NCBI GenBank assembly: GCA_029339195.1
Contig: JAPTJF010000034.1
Location: forward strand, 180,008 to 244,007
Length of the DNA: 64,000 nucleotides
Origin: Micractinium sp. NFX-FRZ
Taxonomy: Eukaryota > Chlorophyta > Trebouxiophyceae > Chlorellales > Chlorellaceae
Reading direction: 5' to 3'
Of this stretch, positions 1 to 10,288 are shown in pieces. The position numbers were made by a program, and so were the translations under genes. The notes under the pieces were generated by a model. It was given only the letters and a program-made list of their open reading frames with translations, searched no databases and was not told where the DNA came from. Positions within the stretch are counted from its first letter, which is position 1. Every line of letters begins with the position of its first letter.

Positions 1-113
1 GCTTATGTGCGGGCGTTGAACAGACCTCCCCCCACCTGGCGCCCCCCCCAAGGCCCCCCCAACTGGCATCACCCCCTCACCTGGCCCGCTGCCTTCATGT
101 TTTTCCTGTGCAG

Positions 114-612
114 CTGCGGCTGAGCCTGCCGGCAGTAGTGACAGCAGATTTGCGGCTGAACGAGCCACGCTACGCCACGCTGCCCAACATCATGAAAGCC
201 AAAAAGAAGCCGCTGGCCATGCTGAGCCTGGAGGTACGTGCTGTGTGTGCTGTGCTGGGCTGCGCTATACGTGCAGTGCATCCGCACACAGCGTGGGCAG
301 TATGGGGTGCCCGCTTAGGAACTGCCCAAAATCATGTCGGTAATAACGAAGCTACCACTGTCCATGCTGAGCCTGGAGATGCTGCGCTGTGCACGCCGCG
401 CAGGCAGTGTTTGCCGTGTCGTGCGTGCGACACATTTCACACTGCCGTGCGTGTCTTGGCTTGCTTCCCTGCCGCAGGAGCTGGGTGTGGATGCGGCCCC
501 GCGGCTGCAGACGCTGGGCGTGCAAGAGCCTGCCAAGCGCAAGGGGGGCGTCATCCTGTCCTCTCCAGCCGAACTGGTGGACCGCCTGCGGAACGAGGCC
601 AAGGTCATCTGA
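114..612 (+). CDS. ETFB: Electron transfer flavoprotein beta subunit, C-terminal part (5' end outside window)
   Basis: Two exons are visible, 114-233 and 478-612, joined in phase 0 through a GT-AG intron; TGA is at 610-612. The first encodes the ETF-beta signature [20 protein letters not shown] followed by KKK. The second encodes a C-terminal segment ([15 protein letters not shown], then a stretch ending [10 protein letters not shown]) that matches the family end in position and length. In known ETF the beta subunit pairs with alpha, binds AMP, and passes electrons from acyl-CoA and related dehydrogenases to ETF-ubiquinone oxidoreductase in mitochondria. The N-terminal two thirds lie upstream of the window. 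The intron carries a decayed copy of the end of the first exon at about 321-400. Identification is very secure for this fragment. Confidence 0.95.
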
Positions 613-751
613 ACAGCATTTGAGTGATGCACTGATCGATGCACGTTGAGCGGCGTTGGGAGTGGTCGGGTCCGAAGAGCGCGACCCGTGCACGCTGCGT
701 CTCACCGCCTGCCCACGTGGCATGAGCCCGCCGCCAACCAGCCATGCGGTT

Positions 752-929
752 TGTAAGTATGCTGTATATCCTCCGCTCAACGCGCAAGCCTTGCCTGTCC
801 TTGTACCACTTCCCCAACTGTACTGCTAGTTCCTTTCAACCCCTGGTATGTTCCAGCTGTACCTCTGCCGTTCTGTGCTCAAGCAAGCCGGGCAGGGCCT
901 TGGCACCCTCGGATGCCCATCTCCTGTAA
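752..929 (+). terminator. Candidate poly(A) signals of ETFB
   Basis: TGTAA, the usual chlorophyte polyadenylation signal, occurs at 752-756 and 925-929, which is 140 and 313 bases after the ETFB stop. Either could define the 3' end. Confidence 0.4.
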
Positions 930-1660
930 ATCAGCCAGCACTTGGGGTTCCGTGCAGTTGTCACAGTGCTGGCTGGGGTTTGGGCGCAGGCCTCCTTGAA
1001 GTCTAGACCCCTTGTGTCAACCCCCCTTGCATCAGGCCTTTCAGGATCACATCACAGGTGGAGGCACTACAAACATACAAGGGGAATGTGCTCATTGAGG
1101 CAGGAATTAACGGTGCCAGATGATGAAATGGCGGCCCCCTGCCGCGGCGACAAGCGGCGGAGGGGGAGGGCGGAGAGGAGGGGAGGCGGTACAGCCAGGA
1201 GATGGTACAGTGCTGCAAACCTGGGTGCTCACAAGGGGAAGATAGATGCTGCGGAAACATACAACAGGCAGGCGATAGTATACAGCTCGGGTGGACAAGG
1301 GGGGAGGGCACAGAGGTTGCGGGGTAGGGGAGGGGTGTGTACAGGGAGGATCCCAAGGGCACATACAGAAAAACAGGGAGGAGCACAACAGACATGTTGT
1401 GGGGAGGGTGGGGGGTAAACAGGCGACCGGGTTCGTATGAGGGGTGCCATGCTCGAGGTGTGCATGGGGAGAAATGCAGGGGTTCTGGGGAAGGGAGGGA
1501 CGGGGGCAGGGTCCAGGCGCTTGAGACATACCGTGCAGCCTGCCCAGCTGACCAAAACTTGTTTTCGTTATCAGCGGAAGGTGTAGTGTGTTGTTATCTG
1601 CAGAGGGGTCTGCCCTTTCCGCTGCGCGCGCTGTGGCGCGCTCGGCGTCCACAACAGCGC
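930..1660. other. Convergent intergenic spacer, no gene seen
   Basis: This spacer lies between the 3' ends of ETFB (+) and the unknown minus-strand gene. The plus strand is strongly G-rich from about 1130 to 1520. Open frames here are low-complexity and resemble nothing I recognise. Confidence 0.5.
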
Positions 1661-4600
1661 TCAGCTGCCCAGCACCACAGCGCCGAGCGTGCGCCCCGCG
1701 GCCCAGGCCAGCAGCAGCAGCTTGCCTGCCTTGAGCGCGCGCAGCAGCAGGTCCTCTTCATCGTGGCGCCGCCGTGCCCGCAGGCGCACGCGGCCGCCGC
1801 CCCGGGCGGTCCGCTCCATGGCATGAAGGAAGAGGTGATGGCTGGGGTTGATGTACGGGTCAAGAGGCAGCAGCGCCCCGCTGGCGCCACGGCAGCACGT
1901 GCAGAGGAAGGCCTGCAAGCGGGCAGGGACGAGCCAGGGTAGGGTATGGGAGCAGGGAGATAGGGGGCACAGCTGTGGGGTTGCCCTCTGCATGCACCTC
2001 ACTCATGCACCCAGTTGCAACCAAACAGCCCCCACCCCACACCTCTGCCACCAATCGTTAGCCATCTGGACAGCACCGAGCTGCAGTTTCGCAGGCCCCC
2101 TGCATGCCTCTGTGCCCCCGCATGCATGCATACCTCTGAGGGTTGCCAGCTCAGCAGGCTGTCCTCCGCCGGCAGGTGCGGGAGCGCCCATGCCGGGACG
2201 GCCTTGGGCTCCCCAGCTGCCACCGACTTGCAGAGCTGGTGCAGGCTAAGCTTGGAGGGGGGAGGGGGGCCCAGCAGCAGGCGCAGGTCGCGAGTGATGC
2301 GGGAGACGAGCTCCGGAGGGAGGTGGGAGCTGCAAGGGGGATGGACAGGTGGCACAACAGATGACGAAAAATTGAGAGCAGCAGGGGTGTGGGGGTAGGA
2401 CAGGTGGCAGAACAGATGACGAAGGAGTGGGAGCTTCTATGCACACCGATTATGCAGTTGAGTTTTAGCACACATGCTGACATGGCAGGATGGAGGAGGC
2501 GCAGGTCAGGAGTGATGCGGGCCATAAGCCACCCCTATGCCAACCGTATGCCACCCCAATGCGCCCTCCATGCCCCACCCCAGTGCCCCACCCGTGCCCC
2601 ACCCAGTGCCTCACCCGAGTTCCGCTTCTACTGCCTCCACCAGGCCTGGTGGTGGCTGCCGGCCGCCAGCCTGGCACTGGTACTGCGCCGCCAGGTTGGC
2701 GCACAGCTGGCGGCAGGCCAGCTGCTGCAGGGAAGCTGCGGAGGTCAGGCCCCAGCCCTGCTGCTGCCGCGGCGCGTGCAGCAGCTGCGCCAGCCAGAGC
2801 GGGCGGCGCTGCTGCCCCCCCGCCTGCTGCTGCTGCTGCCGGTGATGCAGCTCCGAGAGAGCAGTGTCGCTCTGACAGCGGCGCGGCGGCTTGGCGGGCT
2901 CCTGCCGCTGCTCCCGCTGCTGCTGCCAAAGTGGTACGACTGGCAGCGGCAGCGGTACTGCTGGCCTCAGCTCTGCGGATGGGCAATGAGAAGGCACATG
3001 CTCCTGCACCGCTGGCAGGCTGGGGGCCCTGGGCAGCGAGACATGGCTGCCGATCCTGGCACCGGCAGCTGCAGGCGCTAGGCTGCCGCTGCCGCCGCTG
3101 GTGGTGCTGGTGGTGCTCAGCGCCTGCATGCTGGCCACGCGCCGCAGGACGGCCTGCGGCTGCACTGGCGTGATGGCTGTGCTGACGCAGGGAAGGTGGC
3201 CTAGCAATGACAGCGGGCTGTCCAGTAGCGTCTGCTGGCAGGGGGAAGGTGGGAATGCAGGGTTGGCGGGGGGCATGAGTGGCGCAATTCAGGCACGATG
3301 CCTCCCGCTGGCTCACTAGGCATAAGATGCACAGCCTGCGCTGCACATGGGGAGGACAGTAGCGCACATATGCAGCTCAACGGATGCTGGCCCTCCCAGC
3401 ACAAACTTATGCTGTCCACCTAGCCCAGCCAGCTGCTCTGCGATCGATGCAGGATACAGCATGCTGGACCCCAGCCAGCAGTCTCAGCACACGCGGCATG
3501 ATGCCACTTTCCTGGGGGTGACAGATGCAATGCAACATGCAATGCCGCTGCTGGTATGCTATGCATGCTACGCATGCTGTGCGCTGCTGTACGCTGCAAG
3601 CTTGCCTGGAGGTCGGCGGGCGTGAACAGCTCCCAGCGTGTCGGCCGGCTGGTGGCGTACACCGTCGTGAGCAAGCCATCAGGCAGTGCCGACAGATACA
3701 GGTGCTTGCCGCCAACGCGCCGCACACTTCTAATGCTGAACCCTGCCGCCACCAGGCCCCCGCCTGATGGCTGCACAAAGCCCGGCGCCGCTGCGTCCGC
3801 CGCCGCCGCCGCTGCCGCCAGCCCCGCTGCATCTGCGCTGCTGCTGTCGGCCTCGCTGCTGGCCCCACCACTGCCACCAGCCTCCCTCGAGGCACCACCG
3901 GTGCTGCTGTTGCTGCACTCGCTGGCACAGATGTTGGCAGTGGTGCTGCTGCCAGCAGTACCGCTGCCAGCTGGGGCTGCCAGGCTGGCCCACCCTGGCT
4001 CCACCCAGAACAGCAGGCGCTCATCTGGATACACAATGCTGCCTCCCGGTGCCTGCAGGGAGCAGGAACGGAGCACGTATAAGAAGCTCAAATGCAGCAA
4101 ACCTTTACCGGAGCGTTTATATCTTAGTCCCCCACCCTCAAGCCAGAACACCGGTCTGTCTAGGACACCAGCCAGCACCAGCACTAAGTGCGCAGCGCCC
4201 CAGCAGCCGGGGCGGGGAGCGGCAGGGGCGCGCCCCGACACAGGCACGCATGTGCGCACGCAGGCAGAAGGCCCTCACAGAGACAGACTGCCTCCACAGC
4301 CCCATGAGCCCTGCTGGCTCTTTCTCGACTCTACAAGCTGTAAATGGCCTGGTGCCCTATCAAAACCAACTCCTCCGTTGGCTCACCTCCAGGCAGGGCG
4401 CTCCATCATCGTCAACGTACAGGCTGCACCTGCTGGCCTGGTGGGTCAAGGAGTAGACCGAATCGCCATGGTGGCTCAGCAGCCAGGCACAGCGCTCGAG
4501 GGCAGCAGGGGAGGGCGCGGGTGCTGGCGAGGGCTGCAGCACGCCGGCGGCGACGCCGCCGGGGGCGGGGTGCAGCGTGACCCCGCAGGGGCGTGCGCCG

Positions 4601-6210
4601 CCGCCCGGCTGCCGGCAGCCGAGCAGCTGGCCGTGGGCGTTGAGCAGCAGGGTGGGCGTGCGGCTGGCGAGCTCCAATGCAAACCGCGTGGGCTTGGCAG
4701 GCCCCCCGCTGCCGCCGGTGGCCAGCATGCCATGCCGCACCACCACAGGCGCAGGCGCGCAGCCAGCAGCCTCTGCCCCGCTGCCGCTGTCGTCAGCCGG
4801 GCTGGCCGGCGCGCTGCCGGCACTGCCGTAGCCTTCTGCTGCTGCCGGCAGTGGCCGTGCCTCCTCGCCTTCCGCCAGCAGCTGAAGCTCGCCTGACCCA
4901 GACAGCAGCAGCGTGAACCGCTCCCGCCCCGTGCAGCTGTGCTGCGCCTGCAGCAGCACCTGGCCGGTGAGCGGTTCATGCGACAGCAGCCGCCGGCTGT
5001 CAGCAGTCCACAGAGTGCAGGATGGCGCCGCCAGGCTGCCTGCCTGTGTGCGCAGCGGTGCCGCCTCCCCCGGTGCAAGCAGGAAGTGCTCGCTGCAGCA
5101 GGCCGCCTGCGGGGGTCCGGGGGGAAGGGTTGGGAAGATTTAGGAAAGGATCCTTGCGGCAGCTGGCATCCTGCTGGGGGCTAGAAGGCATTCCTCGGGG
5201 CAGCAGGCCAAGTGGGGGGAAAGAGAGCAGGCCCGCTACAACGAGGGGGCACGGCAGAGCACGCGGCAGATGCTGCGGCAGGCCAGGGTGCAGCGGACAC
5301 AAGCTGCAGCCACGCGCACAAGCAAAACCCTGCACTCGCAATCATGCATCCCCCACTCGCCTCACCGGCGAAGTTGCCGACAGCGCCCCGCTGCTGCTAC
5401 CAGACAGGTACCCCCCACCTCCTGCGCCGCCGCTGGCGCTGCCCTGCTGGCAGCGCAGGGCAGCCCGCAGCGGCCAGGCCCACAGGCTGTGCCGAGGCAG
5501 GCCTGCCTCCAGCAAAGCAAACAGCTTGGAGGGCCGGTCCCTGCCCAGCGGCATCCGCCCCGCTAGCGCAGCGCCACCTGGCGAGGCCTGCAGGCACGCG
5601 CTGCCTGCCAGGCGCAGCACCACGCCTGCGAGTCAGGGGCACAGGCAGCAGAGGGATCAGGGCAGGGCATTCGTATGGGAGAAGCAGGATGCCCGACTTG
5701 TGTTCATGCCATGCCCAGCAGCATTGGGGTCAGCATAACTCATCCCAGTGGCAGGACAAGGTTGCCTGGTTAGCGTGCATGCCATGCCACAGCACACGGG
5801 CCGGCATGCTGTGCTAGCGGCGCTGCCAGCATTTTGGCAACAGCACCGGTGGCAGGCTGGGCGGCAGGCGGCTCACGTCTGTCCATGTCCATGAAGAGCT
5901 GCAGAGTTTGAGGCGCGTTGTCGCAATTGAGCTGCGCGCCATGGGCAGAGAGGTAGCCGCCAGTGGCCCCCGAGCGCAAATAGTACCGGCAGGTGTCGCT
6001 CGTGGCGCTTCCCGCCTGGCTGGCAGCGGGAGGGCCCACGCCCGCCGCGGCTGCTGCCAGCACCCACAGGCACGCCTGGTCGTCAGACGTGGCGCTGGGG
6101 CTCACAAATCGCAGCGCCTGGCCGGGCCAGGCCACTAGCAGGCGGCCTTTGAAGTCGCTAAGCTGCACCAGCGCCCCGCACTGCCCTAGCGGGCCGAGGG
6201 TACTCTCCAT
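1661..6210 (-). CDS. Unknown protein with beta-trefoil (fascin-like) repeat character, about 942 aa
   Basis: Seven minus-strand exons join with consistent phases: 6210-5877 (ATG at 6208-6210), 5625-5366, 5106-4387, 4052-3606, 3234-2615, 2329-2134, 1912-1661 (TGA at 1661-1663). Total 2829 bases. The intron after 3606 appears to use a GC donor (CAG|gcaagc). The N-terminal half has several segments of the type YLSAHG..L, YLSG..SGALSA, YLSALPDGLL...WELF, which look like beta-trefoil repeats of fascin or actin-crosslinking folds. This is pattern recognition, not a database match. Ser/Ala/Gly-rich linkers separate them, and the C-terminal third is Leu/Gln-rich (ELVSRITRDLRLLLG). No signal peptide or membrane segment is seen. 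It is divergent from the gene at 6489. I do not know its function. The exon structure is more certain than the fold. Confidence 0.65.
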
Positions 6211-6488
6211 TGAAGCGCAGCAGTACGAGATCACTGTCGCCAGCCACTGTGGCGTGGCGGCACGACGCGCAAGGCAAGAGCCTCTTGCACTTTGGCGCCC
6301 TCGACTGCCAGCAAGACAAGTAAAATGGGGGAGCCCCAATCGAGCTGCTTTCCGCCTCACGACATTCTCGGAGTTCCTGGAAATCCGCGAACCACCAGAC
6401 CATAGCCTTCGCTCTCTCCAGAGGACGTGCAGATGTGCCCTGCTTGTTAGGCAGCCACCTTCCCGTCTCTGACTGCTAGAAAGGCGTC
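6211..6488. promoter_or_regulatory. Divergent promoter region
   Basis: These 278 bases separate the start codons of the minus-strand unknown gene (ATG at 6210) and the plus-strand gene at 6489, so both promoters and 5' UTRs must lie here. No clear TATA box was identified. Confidence 0.5.
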
Positions 6489-7900
6489 ATGGCGAAAGAG
6501 GAGGAAGATGAGATTGTGGCGAGCGGCGAAACGCTGCGCACGGTGAGGCGGTGCACCCAGCGGCGGCGGCGCTGCGGGCCAGTGCCGTGGCAGACGCAGT
6601 AGTGTCTTTGACCAAGCCTTGTTGCTGGGTGCAGAGGGGCATTGTCACGCGGGAAATAGTATTAGTTTGATCCGGGAGCAGTTATTATTTGCCTTACCAC
6701 CGCCACCAAACCGCTGCACGCCGCCTGACCGTCCCTCTCTGCCATTGCCGCCCCGCCCCCTCGATGTCGCCCCCGCCGCAGGTGGCGGGCTGGATGGGGG
6801 TGGCAGACGGCGAGCTAGACGGGGTGATGGAGCGGGAGGGACTGAACCCCGAATTCGAGGCGGGGCGCACGCAGGGGCTGGGGCTAGGCGCCAAGTTTCT
6901 CCCCCACCACAAGGTAGGTGGCTCTGTCAGTGTCCGCAGCGGCCTGGGTCATAACAGTGGTCTGCGGCCTGCCCACCCTGTGTATGTACTTGTGGATGGC
7001 TTGCTGGGTGGTTGGCAAGCAGCAGGACGCACTTGTGCGGGGGGTCGGGGCTGGGCGCGCTTAGCTTTTGGCACACCACATGAGGCAGCGGGGTTGTGCT
7101 GGCGGGCTAGCAGCGTGTCGGGCCGCGCCGGGCAGTGCGGCCGGCTGCCTAGTTGGGGAGTTGCTGGGGCGCCTGCTTGACAGGTGCGTGGCTGGCTGGA
7201 CGCGTCCACAGTGCAGAGTACTCCTGACAGCCTGCTGCCGGGCCGGAAAACACATGCAGCATGGCTGGCTGTAGGCAGCAGCAGGCGAAGCATGCGGCCG
7301 GTTGCTGCCCCTCCAGCACTCCGTGAAGCCGGCGGAAGGTGGCAGGAACATGGGTTGGCTGGAGGCCGGCCTCTGGCCTCAGATGCAGCGCCATTCAAAG
7401 CATGCTGTTGCCTCCTTAAAACGACCGTCCTGCTGCCCTGCTTGCAGGCGGTGGGGCTAACGGCGGGGGTGGAGCACCGGTTGGGCAGCAAGCTGAAGCG
7501 GTCAGCCGCCAAGGCGTCCCCGGCTGCCGGGGTGCGGGGGCACCTGGGGCTGTTGTCAGCGGGGCAGGCACACGCACGGGGCTGGGGCGGCCACCAGCAC
7601 CACCCCCAGCAGCATCAGCACCAGCACCAGCAGCGGCAGCAGCAGGCAGGGGCAAGCAGCCTGGGCGCGGCTCAGGAGGAGGAGGAGGACAGCGAGGAGG
7701 AAGAGGGGCGGGGACAAGCATTTGGCAAGGTGCGGCAGGCGGGCGGCAAGGGCAGGCCGGGGGGCTTCAGCCGCAGTGACCTGCTGGCGGTGAGCGGCAA
7801 TGCAGTGGCGGCAGCGGCAGGGAAGAGGAAGAAGAGAAAGAAGGGCGGTGGAGGAGGCGGCGGCGGCGTGGCCGGAGCAGCAGCGGGCGGCCGCACGTGA
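6489..7900 (+). CDS. Small basic Gln/His/Gly-rich protein, possibly nuclear, 212 aa
   Basis: Three exons in phase 0: 6489-6542, 6782-6913, 7448-7900 (TGA 7898-7900). The start gives an acidic N-terminus, MAKEEEDEIVASGE. The second exon contains GRTQGLGLGAKFLPHHK, which looks like the conserved core, continuing in exon 3 as AVGLTAGVEHRLGSKLKR. The remainder is low-complexity: a His/Gln run, an acidic Glu/Asp stretch, and a basic cluster GKRKKRKKGG near the C-terminus that would serve as a nuclear or nucleolar localisation signal. I do not recognise the family. A nucleolar role is only an inference from composition. No membrane segment or targeting peptide is visible. Confidence 0.7.
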
Positions 7901-10288
7901 CGGCATGCTGCAGCGTGGCCGGCGAGTGCGTGGATGCATGCCGATGCAAGGCTGACCTGTGGATAGCGCTTGCACAGATAAGCCTTGCGTGTACACAGCC
8001 TGCCGAAGGGTAACTTAACACACTATTTGAGAGCCTCCGCTGCCTGCCTGCCCCGTTTATTGAGCACACAAGGACATGATGCAACATGAACACGAAGTGC
8101 ACATGGCATGCCATACAGATCTCACACCCAAAGTGCACATGGCATGCCATACAGATCTCACACCCAGACTGTCATAATGATCATGTCATCGCCTCCGGTG
8201 CCTGCCGCCCTCAAGTGGATGGGCTGGGCGGTAGAAGGCTGGGGGGGCAGGAGAGTAGCGAGCGGCACGCACGGGATGGTTGGCAGGCTTAGGGGGTCCT
8301 GCGCAGCATTTTTGTGCAGCCACTGCTGACATGTGGATGGGCAAGTTGGCTGTATGCAGTTGGGCTGGCGACAGCGCGTGCCAAAGCAGAGCATGCTCGC
8401 CGTGTGCTGCTGCCGCTGGGCACATGGGCCGCTGGCTACGTGGCTGGCATGTGCCCATCACCCTGCTTGCTTCCTGAGGAAGGAGAAGAAGGAAAAGAGG
8501 AACGTAGAAGTGCGTCACTTGCCGCCATGCACGCGAGGAGTGTCAAATGGCCTGGGCCCCCTGTTGCAATTCTTCAGGGTCCGCATTGTTGCACTACGGT
8601 GCCCAGGTGACGGGCAACGTGGAAGAGGCCAACGTGGCAGCCCCTGTGGCGTTACATAGCTGCCTTTTTATGTGCCCAGCCTTTGCCGCGGTCCTTGCCT
8701 CCAGGCGCCCGCTGCAGCGGGTACGCTGCAGGCGCTGCGCCGCTCCCTTGCATGCCCCCTTTCATCCCCCGGCCCGGGACAGCGAATGAGAGGGGGGTGC
8801 GCATGCTAATGAAATCCACCCTTTCTGATCTGTAGTCAGGCTCGGCTGGAGATCCTTGCTCGCGTCAGAAGGCATCTGCCGATCACGCCAATAGAGGTAC
8901 CTTGCTGGCGGCTGGCGGGAGCTGGCGGCGGCAGGAGCTGGTTGGAGCAAGGCAGACGCTACCGGGCCGCTCATCTAATCTCTTCCAGGAACTTTCCCCG
9001 CTTGATTAGGTCGCTGGGAACGCGCCTGGCGTGCCACAGCGGCCGAGAGGGCGCGATGGGCTTGGCTGAGCAGGGGCCTCAGCGACAAGCCGGTGGTGGG
9101 CATCTGCTCAAGCAGCGTTCGAGCAGCTGCGAGCTCAAGGAAGGCGCTTATGAAAAGCGGTATCTTCGTGGAGGGGGCGCCGGAAGAGGGGCCTCCTCCG
9201 CGGGGTGGCTCGCCGCCAAGCTTCGAGCGGGTTTCAAGGCAAGCGGAGATCGAGTGGGGATGTTTGGAGGGAGCGAAGCGGGGCACAGGCGGAGAGGGCG
9301 GTGCAGCAGAGCGGCGGGGCGGCGGCGCCCGCCTCCCTTCTCAAGACCCACATCCGGCGCCTTGCTGCCCTTTGCCCCATGCTAGGCCATGCAGGCGCTG
9401 CTCTCTCCTATTCGATAGTGGGGCTACAAAATCCCAAAATTGAAGCTATGGAGCCTCATAGCAGCAAGGCAGCTGCGCTCCGGTCTCCCGCTGACTGCCC
9501 TTAGGGGCGCCGCCGCTGCCGGCACGGGAAGCTCCCACAAGCAGCCAGCAACGCAGCCAGCCGCTGCTCAAATGCATGCAACAGATGTCCATCGTGAACC
9601 CCTCTGCTGGTAGCAGTGTGCGATGCCTGTCAGCCCCCATGTGCCCCGCTGCCGCATCCCTCCACACCTCCACCACGCTTTCTTTCTGCTCGTCAAATGT
9701 TTTATTCATAACTCACGCCTTGCGACAACTGTATCCGTTTTCCCCGGCTGCATGCATTTTTCTCCTCATGCATGCAATTCACACCCACTCTGTAAACTAG
9801 CTTCAATGGCACTAGTCGCCAGCGGCGCGCATCCGCTGCTGCGCCTCATATATGCAGCTTGGGGGTGGGGGAGTCCTGCTGGGGACTGGCTGGGGAGTGG
9901 TGTGGCAGCAGCAGTGGTAGATCTGCACCTTGCGTGCCCAGTCATGATGGCACATGCAGGGAGGCTATGCGTTTCAGGATCCCACGTGTTCCTGCACGGT
10001 TGAGCTGCTGTGCGCGCCGGGGTGGCCGGGCGGCCTGCCGCCTCCCTGCAGGCAGCAGCTTGCACTGCTCCTGTCCAGCGCGGCTCCACCATTCTTCTGT
10101 TATTGACTTGCATCACTCATCAGAAGGCCTTCAAAGAGCAGTCGGGCGTCGCAAGCCGCACGGCCAAAGGCGGTGGCTGGAAGGCTTGCTTCTCTGGTCG
10201 CGCATTGATTACAGCTGGCCGACAGCCGCGTGGGCCGCCGCGTGCACCTCCACCGCCTCCACACAGGCCCCTCGCAGCGCTGCCGCCC
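7901..10288. other. Long intergenic region with a 36-bp tandem repeat, no gene recognised
   Basis: This 2.4-kb stretch separates two plus-strand genes. It should hold the 3' UTR of the gene ending at 7900 and the promoter of the one starting at 10289. Open frames around 8940-9440 on both strands are moderately long but show no recognisable domain or consistent splice structure. A small unrecognised gene cannot be excluded. Confidence 0.4.
8095..8166 (+). repeat. Perfect 36-bp tandem duplication
   Basis: Two adjacent identical copies (8095-8130 and 8131-8166) begin AAGTGCACATGGCATGCCAT and end CTCACACCCA. The unit contains the palindromes TGCCATGGCA-like GGCATGCC and GTGCAC. Perfect identity implies a recent event. 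Confidence 0.95.

Noticed and set aside
8942..9443. Overlapping 100-150 residue open frames on both strands
   Set aside because: No recognisable domain, no splice-consistent continuation, low-complexity Gly/Arg text.
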